A DNA stretch of 64,000 bases from Okapia johnstoni (Eukaryota > Chordata > Mammalia > Artiodactyla > Giraffidae), in contig CM044310.1 of the NCBI GenBank assembly GCA_024291935.2, positions 78,304,713 through 78,368,712 on the forward strand. The letters run 5' to 3'. The number at the start of each line of letters is the position of its first letter. Position 1 is the stretch's first letter. The translations under genes were made by a program, and so were the position numbers. Shown one piece after another: positions 24,556-37,440 of this stretch. The notes below the pieces were generated by a model. The model was not told the origin of the DNA. It did not search any database and saw only the letters and a list, made by a program, of their open reading frames with translations.

Positions 24556-24692
24556 CTTGTTCTTTTTGGCCTTGACTCGCAGCTTGTAGGAACTTAGTTC
24601 CCTGACCAGGGACTGAACCCTGGCAGTGAGAGTATCCAGTCCTAGATCCAGAGTATCCTCTGGACCATCAAGGAATTCCCACTCCCCAAGTT
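24556..24692 (-). mobile_element. tRNA-derived SINE
   Basis: Minus-strand head GGGAATTCCTTGATGGTCCA with 'GGTTCAGTCCCTGGTCAGGG' and 'AACTAAGTTCCTACAAGCTG'. Short CHR-type copy. Confidence 0.85.
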
Positions 24693-25261
24693 CTTTAACA
24701 GTCCTGACCCTGTAAGTCAGGATCTGCTAGTTTAGTGTTAACTTGAAAAGGAAAACCAAAACGGAGAACCAGAAGGTAGTCAGAGTAACTACAGCAAGAG
24801 CAAGAGGATCTGGCGTGTGCTGTTGAACACCTGTGCCCCCAGATAACCATGGAAAGGCATCTTCCCTGCCTTGTCATCCACACAGGCAGACTGCGAGGTG
24901 AGCAGTCACCTCCACCTCTGTTTCACACCCCTTCAACATGGGCTGACCCCACAACATGCTCTGCCTGGCAATCCCCCCAGGGGCAGAAGTGACATTATGC
25001 AGCTCGGGCCTCAGGGGTCACATGGAACCTGCCCTCTGGTTCACTGTCCCAGGCGTGTCGAGGGGCACATGCCCCGCCACCTGTCAGCCAGCCATCAAGA
25101 CAGTCAATTAGCCCATGGAACTAAGGGTTTAACTCTCAAAAACAAGATTGGTTTCATACTCAAAACACAATCCACGTAATTCACAGATTTTACAAACCAG
25201 AAAAGCAAAATCATACAATCAACTCAAATAGGTACAAAAAGTGTGGGTTTTGTTTTGTTTT
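24693..25261. other. Unassigned intronic sequence
   Basis: No gene or repeat family recognised. Confidence 0.4.
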
Positions 25262-25480
25262 AGTATTTATTTGGCTGTGCCAGCCCTTAGTTGCAGCATG
25301 TGGGATCTTTTCTTGCAGCACATAGATTCTCTAGTTGTGGCCCATGGGCTCCACAGCTGCGGTGTGCAGGCTGAGTTGCTCTGCGGCATGTGGGATCTTA
25401 GTTCCTGGGCCAGGGATTGAACCTGAGTCCCTGGCACTGCAAGGTGGATTCTTAACAACTGTACCCCCAGGGAAGTCTCA
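25262..25480 (-). mobile_element. tRNA-derived SINE, CHR type
   Basis: The plus strand begins 'TATTTATTTGGCTGTGCCAG' (the A-rich tail in reverse), runs through 'CTAGTTGTGGCCCATGGGCT' and 'CATGTGGGATCTTAGTTCCT', and ends with the reversed head 'CCCCCAGGGAAGTC'. Confidence 0.92.
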
Positions 25481-25924
25481 CAAAAAGTTTTTGATAAAAC
25501 CCAACGTCCATTCCTGATAAAGAAAAAAAAAAAAAGAACTCAGCATATCTGGAATAAGAGGGAACCTCCTCAACCTATGAAAACCCTACAGCTAGTTAAC
25601 GGTGAACTGCAGTTAATGGTGAAAAGTGACGGCTTCCCCATGGTCAGGAACACGTCTCAGATGGGTGGCTACCGCCCCTGCTTCTTTCCATCCCTGCACT
25701 GAAGGGTCTAGTCAGGGAAGTCAGATCAAGAGGAGACAAAAAGGCACCCGAGTAAAGGAAGGAGTAAAGCTGCCTTACTGTGTGGGCAGCACCGTTGTCT
25801 TCGAGACAAGACAACTAAACCGAGTAGAGAATCACAAGAACCAGCCATCAAGTTTAGCATGGTGGTAGGATCCCAGGTTAATAAAAAATTCTGACTTCTC
25901 TACTAGCACAAAATAATGGTAATT
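25481..25924. other. Unassigned intronic sequence
   Basis: No gene or repeat family recognised. Confidence 0.4.
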
Positions 25925-26040
25925 TTGAGAATTCCCCAGTGAGCCGGTGGTTAGGACTCAGGGCTTTCACAGCTGAGGGCCAGGTTCAATCCCTGGTTGG
26001 GGAACTAAGACGCCACAAGCCACGCAGTACAGTTTAAAAA
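25925..26040 (+). mobile_element. tRNA-derived SINE, short copy
   Basis: AGAATTCCCCAGTGAGCCGG head, 'AGGTTCAATCCCTGGTTGGG', 'GACGCCACAAGCCACGCAGT' and an A-rich end. Confidence 0.85.
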
Positions 26041-26069
26041 AAGAAAAGGAAATTTTTAAAAAATATAAT

Positions 26070-26670
26070 TTACAGCAGCATCAAAATATAGACTACTTTA
26101 GAGGAAAATGTGACAAAAGATGTATAAGACTCTAAGCCTGACAAGTGAAGCCCCACTGAGAGAAAACACAGGACACAGAGTCGGCAGAGAGAGACCCAGC
26201 GTCCACGGTCGGGAGGCTCCAGCCTGCTCAACTTAAGAGTCAACGCGACCCCAACCAAAACCCCAGCCGGCTTCTCTGTGCAACGTGACAAAAAGCAGGA
26301 AATAAGAGTCTGAGAAAGAAAACTGAGTCTGCAGGCCTCTCTGTGCAGCTCCAGGAACTGTGTGGGTGCTGCAGTCAGGGACAGGGAAAGAGAAAACCAA
26401 CAGAGGGGTTGGTGCGCAAACGGACACAGCTGAGTCTCCACCAAGCACAAGCGCGATGGAGAGGAAAACAGATCCCATCTATATAAAGTTCTGGAAAACA
26501 CAAAGTACTCTGCAGCAAGTCAGGAGCAAGACAGGGGTGGGGTAGCGGAGGGGTCTGGACTATGGGGGTAAGAGATACATTCACTTTCTTAAGTGTGCTA
26601 AAACCACACACTTTAATAGTAAGTACAGTCTACTGCATGTCAGTAACACCTGAGAAAAGCTGGAACAAAA
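26070..26670 (+). mobile_element. Old L1 fragment (late ORF2 to 3' end)
   Basis: The left part resembles the late ORF2 block: 'CAGCATCAAAATATAGACTA', 'GTGACAAAAGATGTATAAGA', 'CCCCAACCAAAACCCCAGCC'. The right part has 3' UTR features: 'CACACTTTAATAGTAAGTAC', 'CTACTGCATGTCAGTAACAC'. The ORF is completely eroded. Confidence 0.6.
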
Positions 26671-29600
26671 CAACACTTAGCTGGCATCAAAGGTCACCTT
26701 TGGCCAAGTGAAACAAGTGAGGAAAGATAAGCAAAATTATAATTTAGGGCTTGTATGGTGGTCATCAGCTCACTGGGGTGGCGGGGGGGAGGGGGTGGTG
26801 CGGAGCACTGAGAGGCAGATGTAATCCCAATTCTAATCAAAACAACAAGAGATGCAGTGACCCACGCTCGGTCCTGGCTCTGACCCCACCTAACCCCTGC
26901 AGAGGAAGACCAAGGTGCCACAGCCAGGGCCCAGCAGTCTCAGGACAGGGTGCCAAGTGGCCAGGCTGCGGATGCAGACAGGTGACCATGGGCTTTGCGG
27001 GCAGATGTAGGTAGAAAAACTGATGAAGGAAGCTAACAGATTAAAGGAGAAGCAGAGTATCAGCCTCAGGAAGGGTAAAAATCAATCTCTTCGCCTCTAC
27101 ATCCTAAACTGAAAAGCACTACTGAACTGCAAACTAGAGACTCTGGAATTTCTAACAATTACCCTGCCACAGTCTTTGAGCAACTGAGCACAAAACTCAA
27201 AGGACTAGTAACCTCAGTCACTGAGCACCCAGATTTCCACCCTTGGAAACACAAATCTGAGCCAGGTGATGACAGCAAGTCAAGGAAAGCTCACAACACA
27301 GCAAGAACACACCAAACTGCCCCAGAGGCCTGGTGCCCCACAGGAAGGGCTCTGCAGAGGCCACCCCGAGCAAAAGCGTGCAGTCACGGTCAGGAGGAAG
27401 CACAACACGGCAGGTTTAAGGTACGATGCACCACCCAAATCATACCCTCAGGTCCCATGCAGCAACAGACAGAAGAGGGGAAAGGAACTCTTCTCTAGCT
27501 ATGTATTTGCTTCAGAGACTTAGTACCCTAACTGCCAGGCCCTGCCCACCACACAAGGGGCAGCTTAGTGGTGTCTGCAGCTGCGCCGAGCACCACGGCA
27601 CTCACTTTATCTTAATTTTTACACTATATTCACTCTCTGCCCAAGGGTCCATGAGGGATAAACTTAGTGTAATGAGCACTTTTCCCCACGTACCAGGCAT
27701 ACATCATCACTCACAGACAGACAAAGATCTGTAAACAAACAAGAGGCCCCTCCAGAGGGCCACCACACAAACAGGAGAGGGCAAAGGTGGGGACAGAGAA
27801 GGAAAAGGGTAGGTGGTGGACACTCCAGATCAAACGGTGGGCGTCCCACCTTCTCTCTGAGATGGAGCTACCGCGTGTATGCCCAGGGCCAGGGAGCAAA
27901 AGGCACAGCTCAGCAGGAGGCAGAAGAGCAGGGGCCAAGCAGAGTGGCCGAGCACCCTCTCCATGTGGCAAGGCTGGGCACAACACATTCTTATTTTTGC
28001 ACAAAAGTGGGAAGGAGGTGCCAAAATCTATTAAGTTGGGTGTGATATTTAGGCGATACAGGCAGTAACTAAAAAGCAATCACTTCAGACTCCCACAACA
28101 AACCCAAGCCATGGAACCCAGCCATGGAGACGGACACAGAAGCAAGGGAGATGCAGCGGGGTCCAGACAGCCAGAGCCGACGGCCGCCACAACACCTGCT
28201 CCAGGGGGGCCACCACGCACCAAAACAGCTTCAAGGGTGAGAAGACAATTCATTGAAGGACAACTGTTAAACAGAACAGGAACCCACGACCAGAGAGGGC
28301 AGCGGGGACATCCCCTGGAGACGGAGGATGAGAATCCACCAAGGGGGTGCCGAGGGCACAGCCAACAAAGCAGAAGTCGTGACATGGAGAAGGCTGACTG
28401 GGGAGCGGAGGCCTGAGGGTGAGGGGGTGGCACCAGACACGGGGCAAGTGGGGAGAAGGGACTCCCAGGCAGGAAGCACCCCCACTTAAGACCTAGAAGA
28501 GAGCAATGGAGTCAGAGCTCCATTTCAGAAACTCACTTAGGTAACTGTGTGGAAGCATCAGGGACTGAGGCAAAAGGGAGAGAAGGACCAGCAGTACGGG
28601 AGGGATGACAGGGACAGAGCTGGGTGGACAGACAGGAAGGAAGGTGTTTGTGGGAAAACATGGAGAGACCTCAGAGAACGCCCCACACAGAGGCTGAGCC
28701 CAGCTGGAGGAGCGAGAGGTTTGAGAGCCCCAGCTGGGATCACCCTCTACCGCCTCCTGCAAGAGGAGCCTGGAATATGGAGGAGGGTTCAGCCCAGAGC
28801 CCCGCCCGGCTCTGCCGGGCAGGTACACACTTGAGCCTCGAGATCCCACATGTGCGAGCAGGCCCAAGAGGGCGGGGAGCATGGGCGCCACGCAGCCAGA
28901 TCCAGGAGCCAGAGTTCTCAGAGGCCCCATCCCAGGAGCCGCCCAGGGCAGATGCTCAGCGCGCGCCCGGGCCTGACTGGGGACCCTTCTGGGAGAAGGG
29001 CGGCTGGCATGAGGCTCAAGCTGCAAGCCCGAGAGGGGGCTCCAGGGCCAGGAGGTGTAGAAGCAGACCCCGAGGGCATGAGGAGGGGACCACTCTCCCG
29101 ATGCCTGGCCGTTGACCAGGTGAGCCCGAGTGAGGACCCCAGACTCCGCGCAGCAGGCGCTCAAGCCTCCATGGTCACCTGTGAGGTGTCATGCGCAGCC
29201 GCCAGCCCCTCCTGCTCCACCTCCTCACATAAACAAGTAACAACAGGGGACACATTGCCAAAAGGGTGTACAGGCCTCTCGGACACAAGTTCAAGACAAG
29301 AACACCAGAACAGAAAGTGTTCTGCCACTCAAAGGGAGGCTGAGCCACTCTGGGATGAACTGCCGAGAGCCCGTCAAGAGGCCTGGTAGCTCAGCCCTGA
29401 CCAGCACTCACCACTACGCTGGTCTGTTTCCATACCAACCAGAAAGGAAATACAAGGCAATCAGTTTTATATGAAAATTATTCTCCATTACAATAAAATG
29501 CTACAGTCAGGAAAAACATTTTGACAAAGAACTAGGTAAACAACATCCATAAAGTTAATGCTAATTATTTATTCAACATCCATACAACTTTTCCTTATGT

Positions 29601-30869
29601 TCTAAAATACTTTGTATTATATTACTCACACCAGAAATTGGAAGGCTATTTCATGAGCAGTAAATACTACTGTCAATAAAGCATGCTGGATCTTCCATCT
29701 TTAAATGAGAAAAAAGTGGCAGATGACATCACAAAAGCAAGTCAACAAGTACAAAAATTAGAATCAAATCAAACTTCTTATCTTTTCTCCAGTATCTACA
29801 TGGATCAAGAAATCCCCTCAGAAGTCTGAAGAAAGATCAGACATAAAAACAGCCAAGCAAGACAAAGATGAAAAGATAGAAATACACAAATTCTAAGAAC
29901 AAAACCATCTTAGCCAATGCCTTCTCACATCAAAACCACCAAGTTACAAACACAATTCAGGCACATCAACCAATTCTCAAAAACCAGAATCAAATTCAAA
30001 AGTCCCTGTCTTCCACACCCCTAAGGCTGCCTGTATCCTGTCAAAGCCTGAGGAGCTCGGCACCATGAGGACAGTCACATACCATGAGAGAGCTCAGAAC
30101 TCTGAGGAAAAATACAGCACACAGCAAACCTGGCACATGAGGAAAGGTGTGCGGCTCACTGGGCCACACCCACCTCCAAGCAGCCCCACAGGTCCTGACT
30201 CAGCGGACGCTGCTCTCCCCACAATGGCGACGGCTGACGCGGGCACCAGGCTGCCCCATCTCCCGCCTGACCAGGGGTGACTGGTTCTTCCACAAAGAGG
30301 CTCTAGCATCTCGCCTGCCAACAGCACTGTGATCACTGCCATCCTCACACAGGCCAGAGAAGAGGCCTAGGCCAGCAACCGACCCCATGACCAACACAAG
30401 GCCCACCACCCCTGCGCCTTGACTGGTATTCCTTCCCCAGACCAGTTTCCAGTTGTGTCTGGAAACTCTCCAACCCAAAAAGAAGAAAGATAGCCTGCGA
30501 GATCCCGTCCCCTCCCCTCCTGACCCACATGCTGGTCTGAAGGTGACTGAGTCTGGAGGGGAGGGCACTCACCATGGTTACGCACTCTCTGTGGTCCAAA
30601 AGGCCCTTCACAATCTGATAAACGTGCAGATGCTGCCAGCATTAACTACAAACTAAAACCATGACAAATTTTAGTAAGACTAACCCTCTAACCAATAACT
30701 TTTTCAGCCTTTTCTAGAGAGAAATCTCTAAAATACAAACACCCACCAAATACCAGTCCCTCAAGGTACAGAAGCTTTTACCTGTTCAGAAAGCCTGGCC
30801 ATCCTGACAAGCCTCTCAAAGGTCAGAAGTGCACTGCTTTTAAAACAAATCAAAAGCACTCAGATCCCT
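26671..30869. other. Intronic sequence, no gene or confident repeat
   Basis: About 4.2 kb. A GC-rich block at 27.8-29.4 kb gives overlapping open frames of 90-223 codons on both strands (for example 28,493-29,164 minus). Their residues are Pro, Arg, Gly and Ser rich with no domain. No frame is bounded by good splice sites in a way that singles it out. 29.4-30.0 kb is AT-rich and featureless. Confidence 0.4.
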
Positions 30870-31320
30870 GTGGTGGGCCGTGAGCCAACACAGTCTCAGC
30901 AAAGCCCTGACCTCACAATCCTAGGAACGGAACCCACAGCTGACACTCATACCAGAAGGATGCACAAAGCTGTCATTCTGTCACGGCGAGATGCTGGAAA
31001 CAAGAAAATGTCCATCAGGAACAGGCAAGTTAGGTAAGTTGTGGCATATATACATTACAGGATGGAAAACATGAAGCAGCTCCACAGGTATTAACACAGG
31101 ACAAACTCAAAGAATAAGTGGAAAAAGACAAAGTATGGAAAAGCATCTATCCGCACAAACTCATGAACTCACACACACAAGGCCACCCAAGGGACATGAA
31201 GGAAGCGCCCTGGAGCTCAGCACTGGGGGACAGGAGCCAAGGCTTCCTATGCCAGCCCAGAGAAAACCTTGTTTTCAATCGGAACTCGAGCATAAAGACT
31301 AAAGTAGGAAAAAAAAAAAA
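30870..31320 (+). mobile_element. Old L1 3' end
   Basis: 'GATGCTGGAAACAAGAAAAT', 'GTCCATCAGGAACAGGCAAG' and 'GTGGCATATATACATTACAG' match the L1 3' UTR signature 'aaactggaaacaacctaaatgtccatcaata...ggtacatccatacaatgg'. An A-rich tail (AAAAAAAAAAAAAAAA, 31,309-31,325) closes the region. Confidence 0.6.
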
Positions 31321-31992
31321 AAAAACTGTGGGAAGACAAGACAGCACAGCTTTGGCCATCACAGCAGGGGTGATCTACCCCATCACCACAACTCTCTCAA
31401 CAGTCCAAAGCAGAGGAATTTTTGCTTTCTCCTATTTGATCTGAAAACCCTAGGCCAGCAAGGCTCCCCCACACACATCTGTCCAACTGCTGGGGTTACT
31501 TCCATGTTCTCTCGGGTCACCTGACAAACGCCCTGGAAGTGTCCCCTGGAAGCGTTCCTCACTGTGCTCACAGCAGAGCAGACCTCAAGTCCCGAGAAGC
31601 TGGGCTCTGTGAGGGCATCAGAAGTGCTGAAGTGGGGACCAGACACGCTGTGCACTTCAGTGTTCCCTCTGGGCAGAGAACACACACACAGGGGTGCACA
31701 AGCCGGCACCCTAGACCACACAGAGCCAGTCAAACCGGGTGAAAGTCCACCCACGAGCAGCCTCTGTGGCCGCCTCCACCACTCTTAAACCTGAGAGAAT
31801 TAACAATGACTCACCAATACCACCTGACACCTGGTTCATATTTAAATGTCCACGTGTCCTCAAAACGCTTTAATTGAGGTGTAACTGACATGTAGTTCAA
31901 AACATTTTTTTTAAAACTCTTCTGTCCTCTCCCTCCAAACCAGGACCCAAGCAAGGCTTCCTCACTGCCTGTGGTCACTAACACAGGTTACA
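31321..31992. other. Unassigned intronic sequence
   Basis: No gene. 'TTTAATTGAGGTGTAACTGA' (31,869) is a short piece of an L1 3' end in minus orientation. Confidence 0.4.
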
Positions 31993-32003
31993 CATCAGCA
32001 CAG

Positions 32004-32293
32004 GACTTCCTTGGAGGTCCAGGGGTTGAGTCCACCTGCCAGTGCAGGGGACACAGGTTCAATCCCTGGTCCAGGAAGATCCCACAAACCACGGGGCAAC
32101 TAAGCCCGTGGGTCACAACTACTGAAGCCCAAGTGCCTAGGGTCTGTGATACGCAGCAATGGAAGCCACCACAATGAGAAGCCTGTGCACCTTAACTAGA
32201 AAGCAGCTCCTGCTCGCCACAGCTAAGAGAAAGCCATGCATAGCCACAAACACCCAGGGCAGGCGTAAATAAATAAATAAAAATTCTAAAAAG
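32004..32293 (+). mobile_element. tRNA-derived SINE (CHR type) with 11-base target-site duplication
   Basis: Head GACTTCCTTGGAGGTCCAGG, 'GGTTCAATCCCTGGTCCAGG', 'GGGCAACTAAGCCCGTGGGT' and a tail AAATAAATAAATAAAAATTC. The perfect direct repeat CATCAGCACAG flanks it (31993-32003 and 32294-32304). Confidence 0.95.
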
Positions 32294-32958
32294 CATCAGC
32301 ACAGCTCACAGACAATACCAAGCACAGCATCAGTGACACTGAGTTTCATCACCTGGCTAAGGTGGGACCACGAGGTCTTTCTACTAGAATGACACACTAG
32401 TCCTTCTGCAACCTAGAAGTCATCAGTGGAGCAACCTTTTGTCAGTACTTAAATATTTTGAACCAAAAATTTTACCCATAAAGGTAAAAATGTTTAATCT
32501 AACTCTAATCCGGACTTTCAACCAAACGTCCAGTTAACAGGAAACACAGGACAGAGGAAGAACAAGTCAGACCCCAGAGCTAGACAACTCAAGGATGTTC
32601 TTCCATCTATGGGTGACTGATCTGGCTTCAGGAGTAAGAAACAAACAGGGTGCCTGATGCTAAAAACCCCAAAGGAAAGGTGTAAACACGGCTTGGGATC
32701 AGCCAGGACCTAAGTAGGGCCCCCACAAGCTGTGCTATAGCCCACAGCACTAAACAGCTCAAGACACTGGTGAGGGTGAGATGTCAGAAGGTCTACCTCT
32801 TGTTTCCAAATTGCCAGGCAGTGTACACACCCCACAGACAATGCAAACAGGGCAAACTGTTAACAAGAGTTGAATCCAGATGGTAGCACATGGGTGATCA
32901 CTGTACTCTTCTTGACTCTGTATATTTCTGAAAATTTTCATACTAAAAAATTGGAGAA
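32294..32958. other. Unassigned intronic sequence
   Basis: No gene or confident repeat. Confidence 0.4.
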
Positions 32959-33095
32959 ATGGGACTCCCTAGTGGTCCAGTGGCTAAGATTCTGTGCTCC
33001 CAATGCAGGGGCCTGGGTTTAATCCCTGGTCAGGGAACTAGATCCCACATGCTGCAACTACGGCCCAGTGCTACCAAATAAATAAATAAAATTTT
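32959..33095 (+). mobile_element. tRNA-derived SINE, short copy
   Basis: GGGACTCCCTAGTGGTCCAG head, 'GGGTTTAATCCCTGGTCAGG', 'CAGTGCTACCAAATAAATAA' tail. Confidence 0.9.
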
Positions 33096-33439
33096 TTAAT
33101 TGAAGGAAAAATTTAAAACACTTTTTTGTTCCACTCAAGTTTGCTGAACTAAATAATAGGTACTTACAAAACTAACTAAAAGTACTCGTTAAACTGGGTA
33201 TCAGATGCTAGGGAATTATTGTTTATTCCGTTAAGTATGACAAAGGTAACGTGACTGTGTGAGCAACTGGCCTACATGAAGTTTTTATGGACCTGTAGTT
33301 TGCTTTAAAACACTCAACAACATAATAATTAAGCAAATGTGGCAAAATGCTAACTGTTAAATCTAAATGATACATACAGGATGTTTATTTTACCATTCTG
33401 TCCTCCTTTTTAAAAAAGTGCTCCTTTAAAAAAAAAAAG
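33096..33439. other. AT-rich unassigned sequence
   Basis: No gene or family recognised. Confidence 0.4.
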
Positions 33440-33990
33440 TGTTACTGGTGCAGCTGCTGTGGAAAACACTCTGGCAGTTCCTCAAAAGTTAGACACAGAA
33501 CCACCGTGTGATCCACCAATCCCACCTCTGGGTGTGCACCCAAAAGAACTGAAAGCAGGAACCTAAACTGGTATTCGCACATCCATGTTCACAGCAGCAC
33601 TATTCAGAACAGCCAAACATAGAAACCTAACCTGCCATCAACAGAGAAATGGAGAAACAAAATGTGCTCTATACATACAATTCAGCCTTTACAAGGAAGG
33701 AAATGATGCCACAACAGGGATGAACCATGCAAACATCATGCTAAGGAGAAGAAGCCAGGCACAAAGGGTTAAGTATGCAGAGTCCACGTCCAGGGCCCTC
33801 TAGACAAGTCAGTTTCATAGAGATGGGGGAAGGGAAGCTGGGACAGTCTCCCTGAGCAGAGGTGAAGGAGTTCCGAAATAGTAGTAATGGTCAAATGACA
33901 CTGTGGATGTACTTAATGCCACGGAATTGGACATTTGAAAGTGGTTAAAATGGTCAATTTTATATTACTTTATCACTATAAAAACGTTTT
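33440..33990 (+). mobile_element. L1 3' end
   Basis: 'CTGGTGCAGCTGCTGTGGAA', 'CTCTGGCAGTTCCTCAAAAG', 'TCACAGCAGCACTATTCAGA' and 'TTTATATTACTTTATCACTA' are hallmarks of the L1 3' region in sense orientation. Confidence 0.85.
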
Positions 33991-34004
33991 AAAAAACCAA
34001 AGGA

Positions 34005-34252
34005 TAAGAATACTTTGGCCACCTGATGCAAAGAGCTGACTCACTGGAAAAGATCTTGATGCTGGGAAACACTGAGGGCAGGAGGAGAAGGGGGTGACAG
34101 AGGATGAGATGGTTGGATGGCATCACCGACTCAATGGACATGAATTTGAGCAAACTCCAAGATAGTGAAGGACAGGGAAGCCTAGCGTGCTGCAGTCCAT
34201 GGGGTCACGAAGAGTTGGATACAACTTAGCAACCGAACAACAACAACAAAGG
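34005..34252 (+). mobile_element. BovB LINE, 3' terminal fragment
   Basis: 'TTTGGCCACCTGATGCAAAG', 'GATGAGATGGTTGGATGGCA', 'GGGGTCACGAAGAGTTGGAT', ending in an (ACA)n-type tail 'CGAACAACAACAACAAAGG', the usual BovB 3' simple repeat. Confidence 0.95.
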
Positions 34253-36075
34253 ATGAGAAAGGTTTAAGAACATATAGATTGAGGTAACAGCCCCCAGCTC
34301 TACACCAAAGAGTGCCTAGAGAGGACTCCAGCTAAAAACGAACAATGAAAGGCAAAACCAACACAGCAGGCAAGAGCTTTCTAAGCTGCTTCCAGAAAGC
34401 ACGGGTCAGTGTCAAGGCACCTAAGACAAGGGCCCCCCTTCCTAATGAGCCTGTTTCTACTACATCTGAAGGCACCTCTTCCCTGAGCCCACACACCAAA
34501 CACAAAGTTCTCACCCACGAGCAAGAAGCATTAAGCTTTCTTAATGGTGAGGACCTGGACGGACTGGCTTCCCAGGATGTGGGAGACTGTGGGGACAGAG
34601 CTAGAGTTCCCTTCTCTCTCCAACCTGCACTTCTCTTCCTTCACCCACGTGCTGTCAGAGCACTGGTAACAATATATCTTTGAATATTATTAGCTGTGCT
34701 CCATGGGAAAACAGGTCCCATGACTGATAAATTTTAAATCTTAAAAATTAGACCTTACATTTGTTTTTTGGTGTGTTTTCTTCTATCTCCAATTTATCAT
34801 GGCTTCGAGAGAAATCAAGGAAAGGAGGGAAATGGCTTACTGTGGGAAGTGCTCAGGAAGTTGGTTCTGCATCCCCGTCTACAGGAACAGTCTCCATCCA
34901 GACACCACAGATGGGGCACAGCAGCAGTGAAGGGTGCTCGCCCGCCCAGCCTGGACATGGGTTCTGGGGAGCAGCACACATGAGGCCCTCCGGGTTGGCA
35001 AGTTCCCAAGAGTCAAGGCCCTTACCTTTACAGTCATGTCCGACAAAACTGGAGGGCACGTGGGAACAAACTCCCTAACGGACACTGACTGCAACAATGA
35101 GAGAGAGGGACAGACAAAAACTGGAAGGTAAGTAAAACCAGTGTTGGAGTTGGTTTTTCTTTTGAAATCCCTCAAATCTGTCTAAAAATAAGACATCCTT
35201 TTCCAAACACCTCAGTAAAAAATAAAGGCCCTACACCCTTAACCAACCTGAGGCCTTCAGCCCACACGTGAACCTTCCCCCAAGTCCCCAGGGCCTGGCT
35301 GCCAGCCGAGGCAACCTGGGCGTCCTGCCCCGCCGAGCAGCGCCCCGGCGGGGGACAGGCGCTCACTGGTGGGGCTGCTCCCTGCCTCACGCCCGCTCCA
35401 CCACGTGCTGGGTGCTCACATGCACCCACTCCTGGTAAAGTCTGCCAACAACCAGCAGCTGCTTCCTACCTTTGTCATCACCAATTCTGGATAAGGAATG
35501 AAAAACCCTCACTATAACGCTAACCTCAAAGCACCACCCCTCAGCAGAACGAAGCCTTGATTATTCTGAAGTCCTCTAGGACGAGGTGATCTGGAAAGCT
35601 CACCGTGCCTGAACTGAGACATCTCACAGTGACACACCTGGGCACCAACATCAACGACCCCAAGCAGGTAAACATCCCACCACTGGCACGGACACCACGT
35701 CCCCTGCTCCAACATTCAGTCCCTGGAGAATCGGTCCTTAAGGGTTTCAGTGTCAGATAACTGACCTCAGGAAAGTGTAGGGTCACTAGAAGGCAGGTTT
35801 GTTCCTGCATAAAACAAACATAACCCGATACAAAAAAATATCCTACCACTCAAAGTGACTTTAATGAAACTGAAGGCTACTGAAAGCAGCCAGCTTCCCT
35901 AGATTCATCAGCACTTGATACTTGCGTCTGTATAACTTCAACATATAAACTGTGTTTACCTTTTTATCTTTTTAAGCAAATGCAGGTACAGATACACTAA
36001 CAAGAACAGGCGCAGGGCGGCTCCCAGGCGGGCAGTGAGCAGGCTCGCCCTGTGCACTCCCACAACTAGATCTTG
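34253..36075. other. Intronic sequence, no gene seen
   Basis: No confident repeat. Frames of about 100 codons (34,345-34,683 plus; 34,761-35,078 plus) have no domain and no supporting splice pattern. Confidence 0.4.
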
Positions 36076-37440
36076 TAGTCAACTTCAGTATTTTTTCATT
36101 TTACTGAAAAATAACTGACTTAAATTACTATATAAATTGAAGGTGTACAGCATGATGGTCTGATTAACAGACATTGTGAAATGATTACACTAGGTTCAGC
36201 TGATGTCCATCTTCTCATTAGACACAAACAAACAAAAAAAAGGAAAACACCCTCTCCTTTCCCTGAAGACTCTCAGGCCTTCCTCTCCTGGGTGTGGCAC
36301 ACCACACCCAGAACTCAGCTGTCTTACAGCTGGGTTTGTACCTCTTGACCACCTTCCTCTAGTTCCCCTCTCCCCTCCTTCTGCCTCTTTTCTATGACTC
36401 CAGTGTTTTGTTCTCTTTTGTTTTAGATTCCACACGTAAGTGAGATCATACAGCATTTGTCTTTCTCTGACTGATGTCACTTACATAATACCCTCAAGGT
36501 CCACCCATGTTGTTGCAAATGACAGGCCTGCCTCATTTTTACGGCTGAGTAATATTCCTTTGGATATCTGTACTGCTGCTGCTGCTAAGTTGCTTCAGTC
36601 GTGTCCGACTCTGTGCGACCCCACAGATGGCAGCCCACCAGGCTCCGCCGTCCCTGGGATTCTCCAGGCAAGAATACTGGACTGGGTTGCCATTTCCTTC
36701 TCTAGTGCATGAAAGGGAAAAGTGAAAGTGAAGTCGCTCAGTCGTGTCCGACTCTTAGCGACCCCATGGACTGTAGCCTACCAGGCTCCTCCGTCCATGG
36801 GATTTTCCAGGCAAGAGTACTGGAGTGGGGTGCCATTGCCTTCTCCGGATATCTGTACTACATTTCCCTTATTCATTTATCTATCAACAGATACTTGAGT
36901 TGTTTCTCTATCTTAGCTATTGAAAATAATGCTTCAATGAACATGGAGGTGCATATATCTTTTCAAAGTAGTATTTTCATTCTCTTAGTAATAAATACTT
37001 AGGTGTGAAGCTGTTGGATCATACAATCGTTCTATTTTTAATTTTTTGAACAACCGCCACACTGTTTCCACAGTGACTATACCAGTTTACATTCCCACCA
37101 ACACTTGTTAGCTGTCTTGTTGATAACAGCCTACTCTGACAGGTGTGAGGTGATAGCTCACTGTCGTTTTGATTTGCATTTCCCTGATGGTTCGTAATGC
37201 TGAGCACCTTTCAATGTACCTGTTGGCCATTCATATACCTTCTCTGGGACAATCTCCACTCAGGTCCCTTGGCCATTTTTTAAATTGCATTATTTGGTTT
37301 TTTGCTATTGAGCTGTATGAGCTCTTTCTGTATTTTGGATATTAACTCCTTATCAAATACATGGTTTACAAGTATTTTCTCCCAGTTCCATACATTTTCT
37401 TTCCACTTTGGCAATAGTGTTCTTTTTAAATTAAACCAAA
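36076..37440 (-). mobile_element. Old L1 3' region, split by BOV-A2
   Basis: The plus strand shows reverse L1 3' sequence over about 1.1 kb: 'AAATTGAAGGTGTACAGCAT', 'CACACGTAAGTGAGATCATA', 'GAACATGGAGGTGCATATAT', 'CAGTTTACATTCCCACCAAC' and 'GATTTGCATTTCCCTGATGG'. A complete BOV-A2 interrupts it at 36,575-36,846. Confidence 0.9.
36575..36846 (-). mobile_element. Full-length dimeric BOV-A2 SINE with 13-base target-site duplication
   Basis: Two head-to-tail BovB-derived monomers, each carrying 'CAGTCGTGTCCGACTCT' and 'CCAGGCAAGA' blocks, joined by 'GCATGAAAGGGAAAAGTGAA'. A (GCT)n end lies at the left. GGATATCTGTACT occurs immediately on both sides (36562-36574 and 36847-36859), so the boundaries are exact. 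The element is 272 bases, the normal BOV-A2 length. Confidence 0.97.

Noticed and set aside
28493..29389. Long frames on both strands in a GC-rich block (up to 223 codons)
   Set aside because: Low-complexity residues, no recognisable domain, no consistent splice pattern, and both strands equally open.
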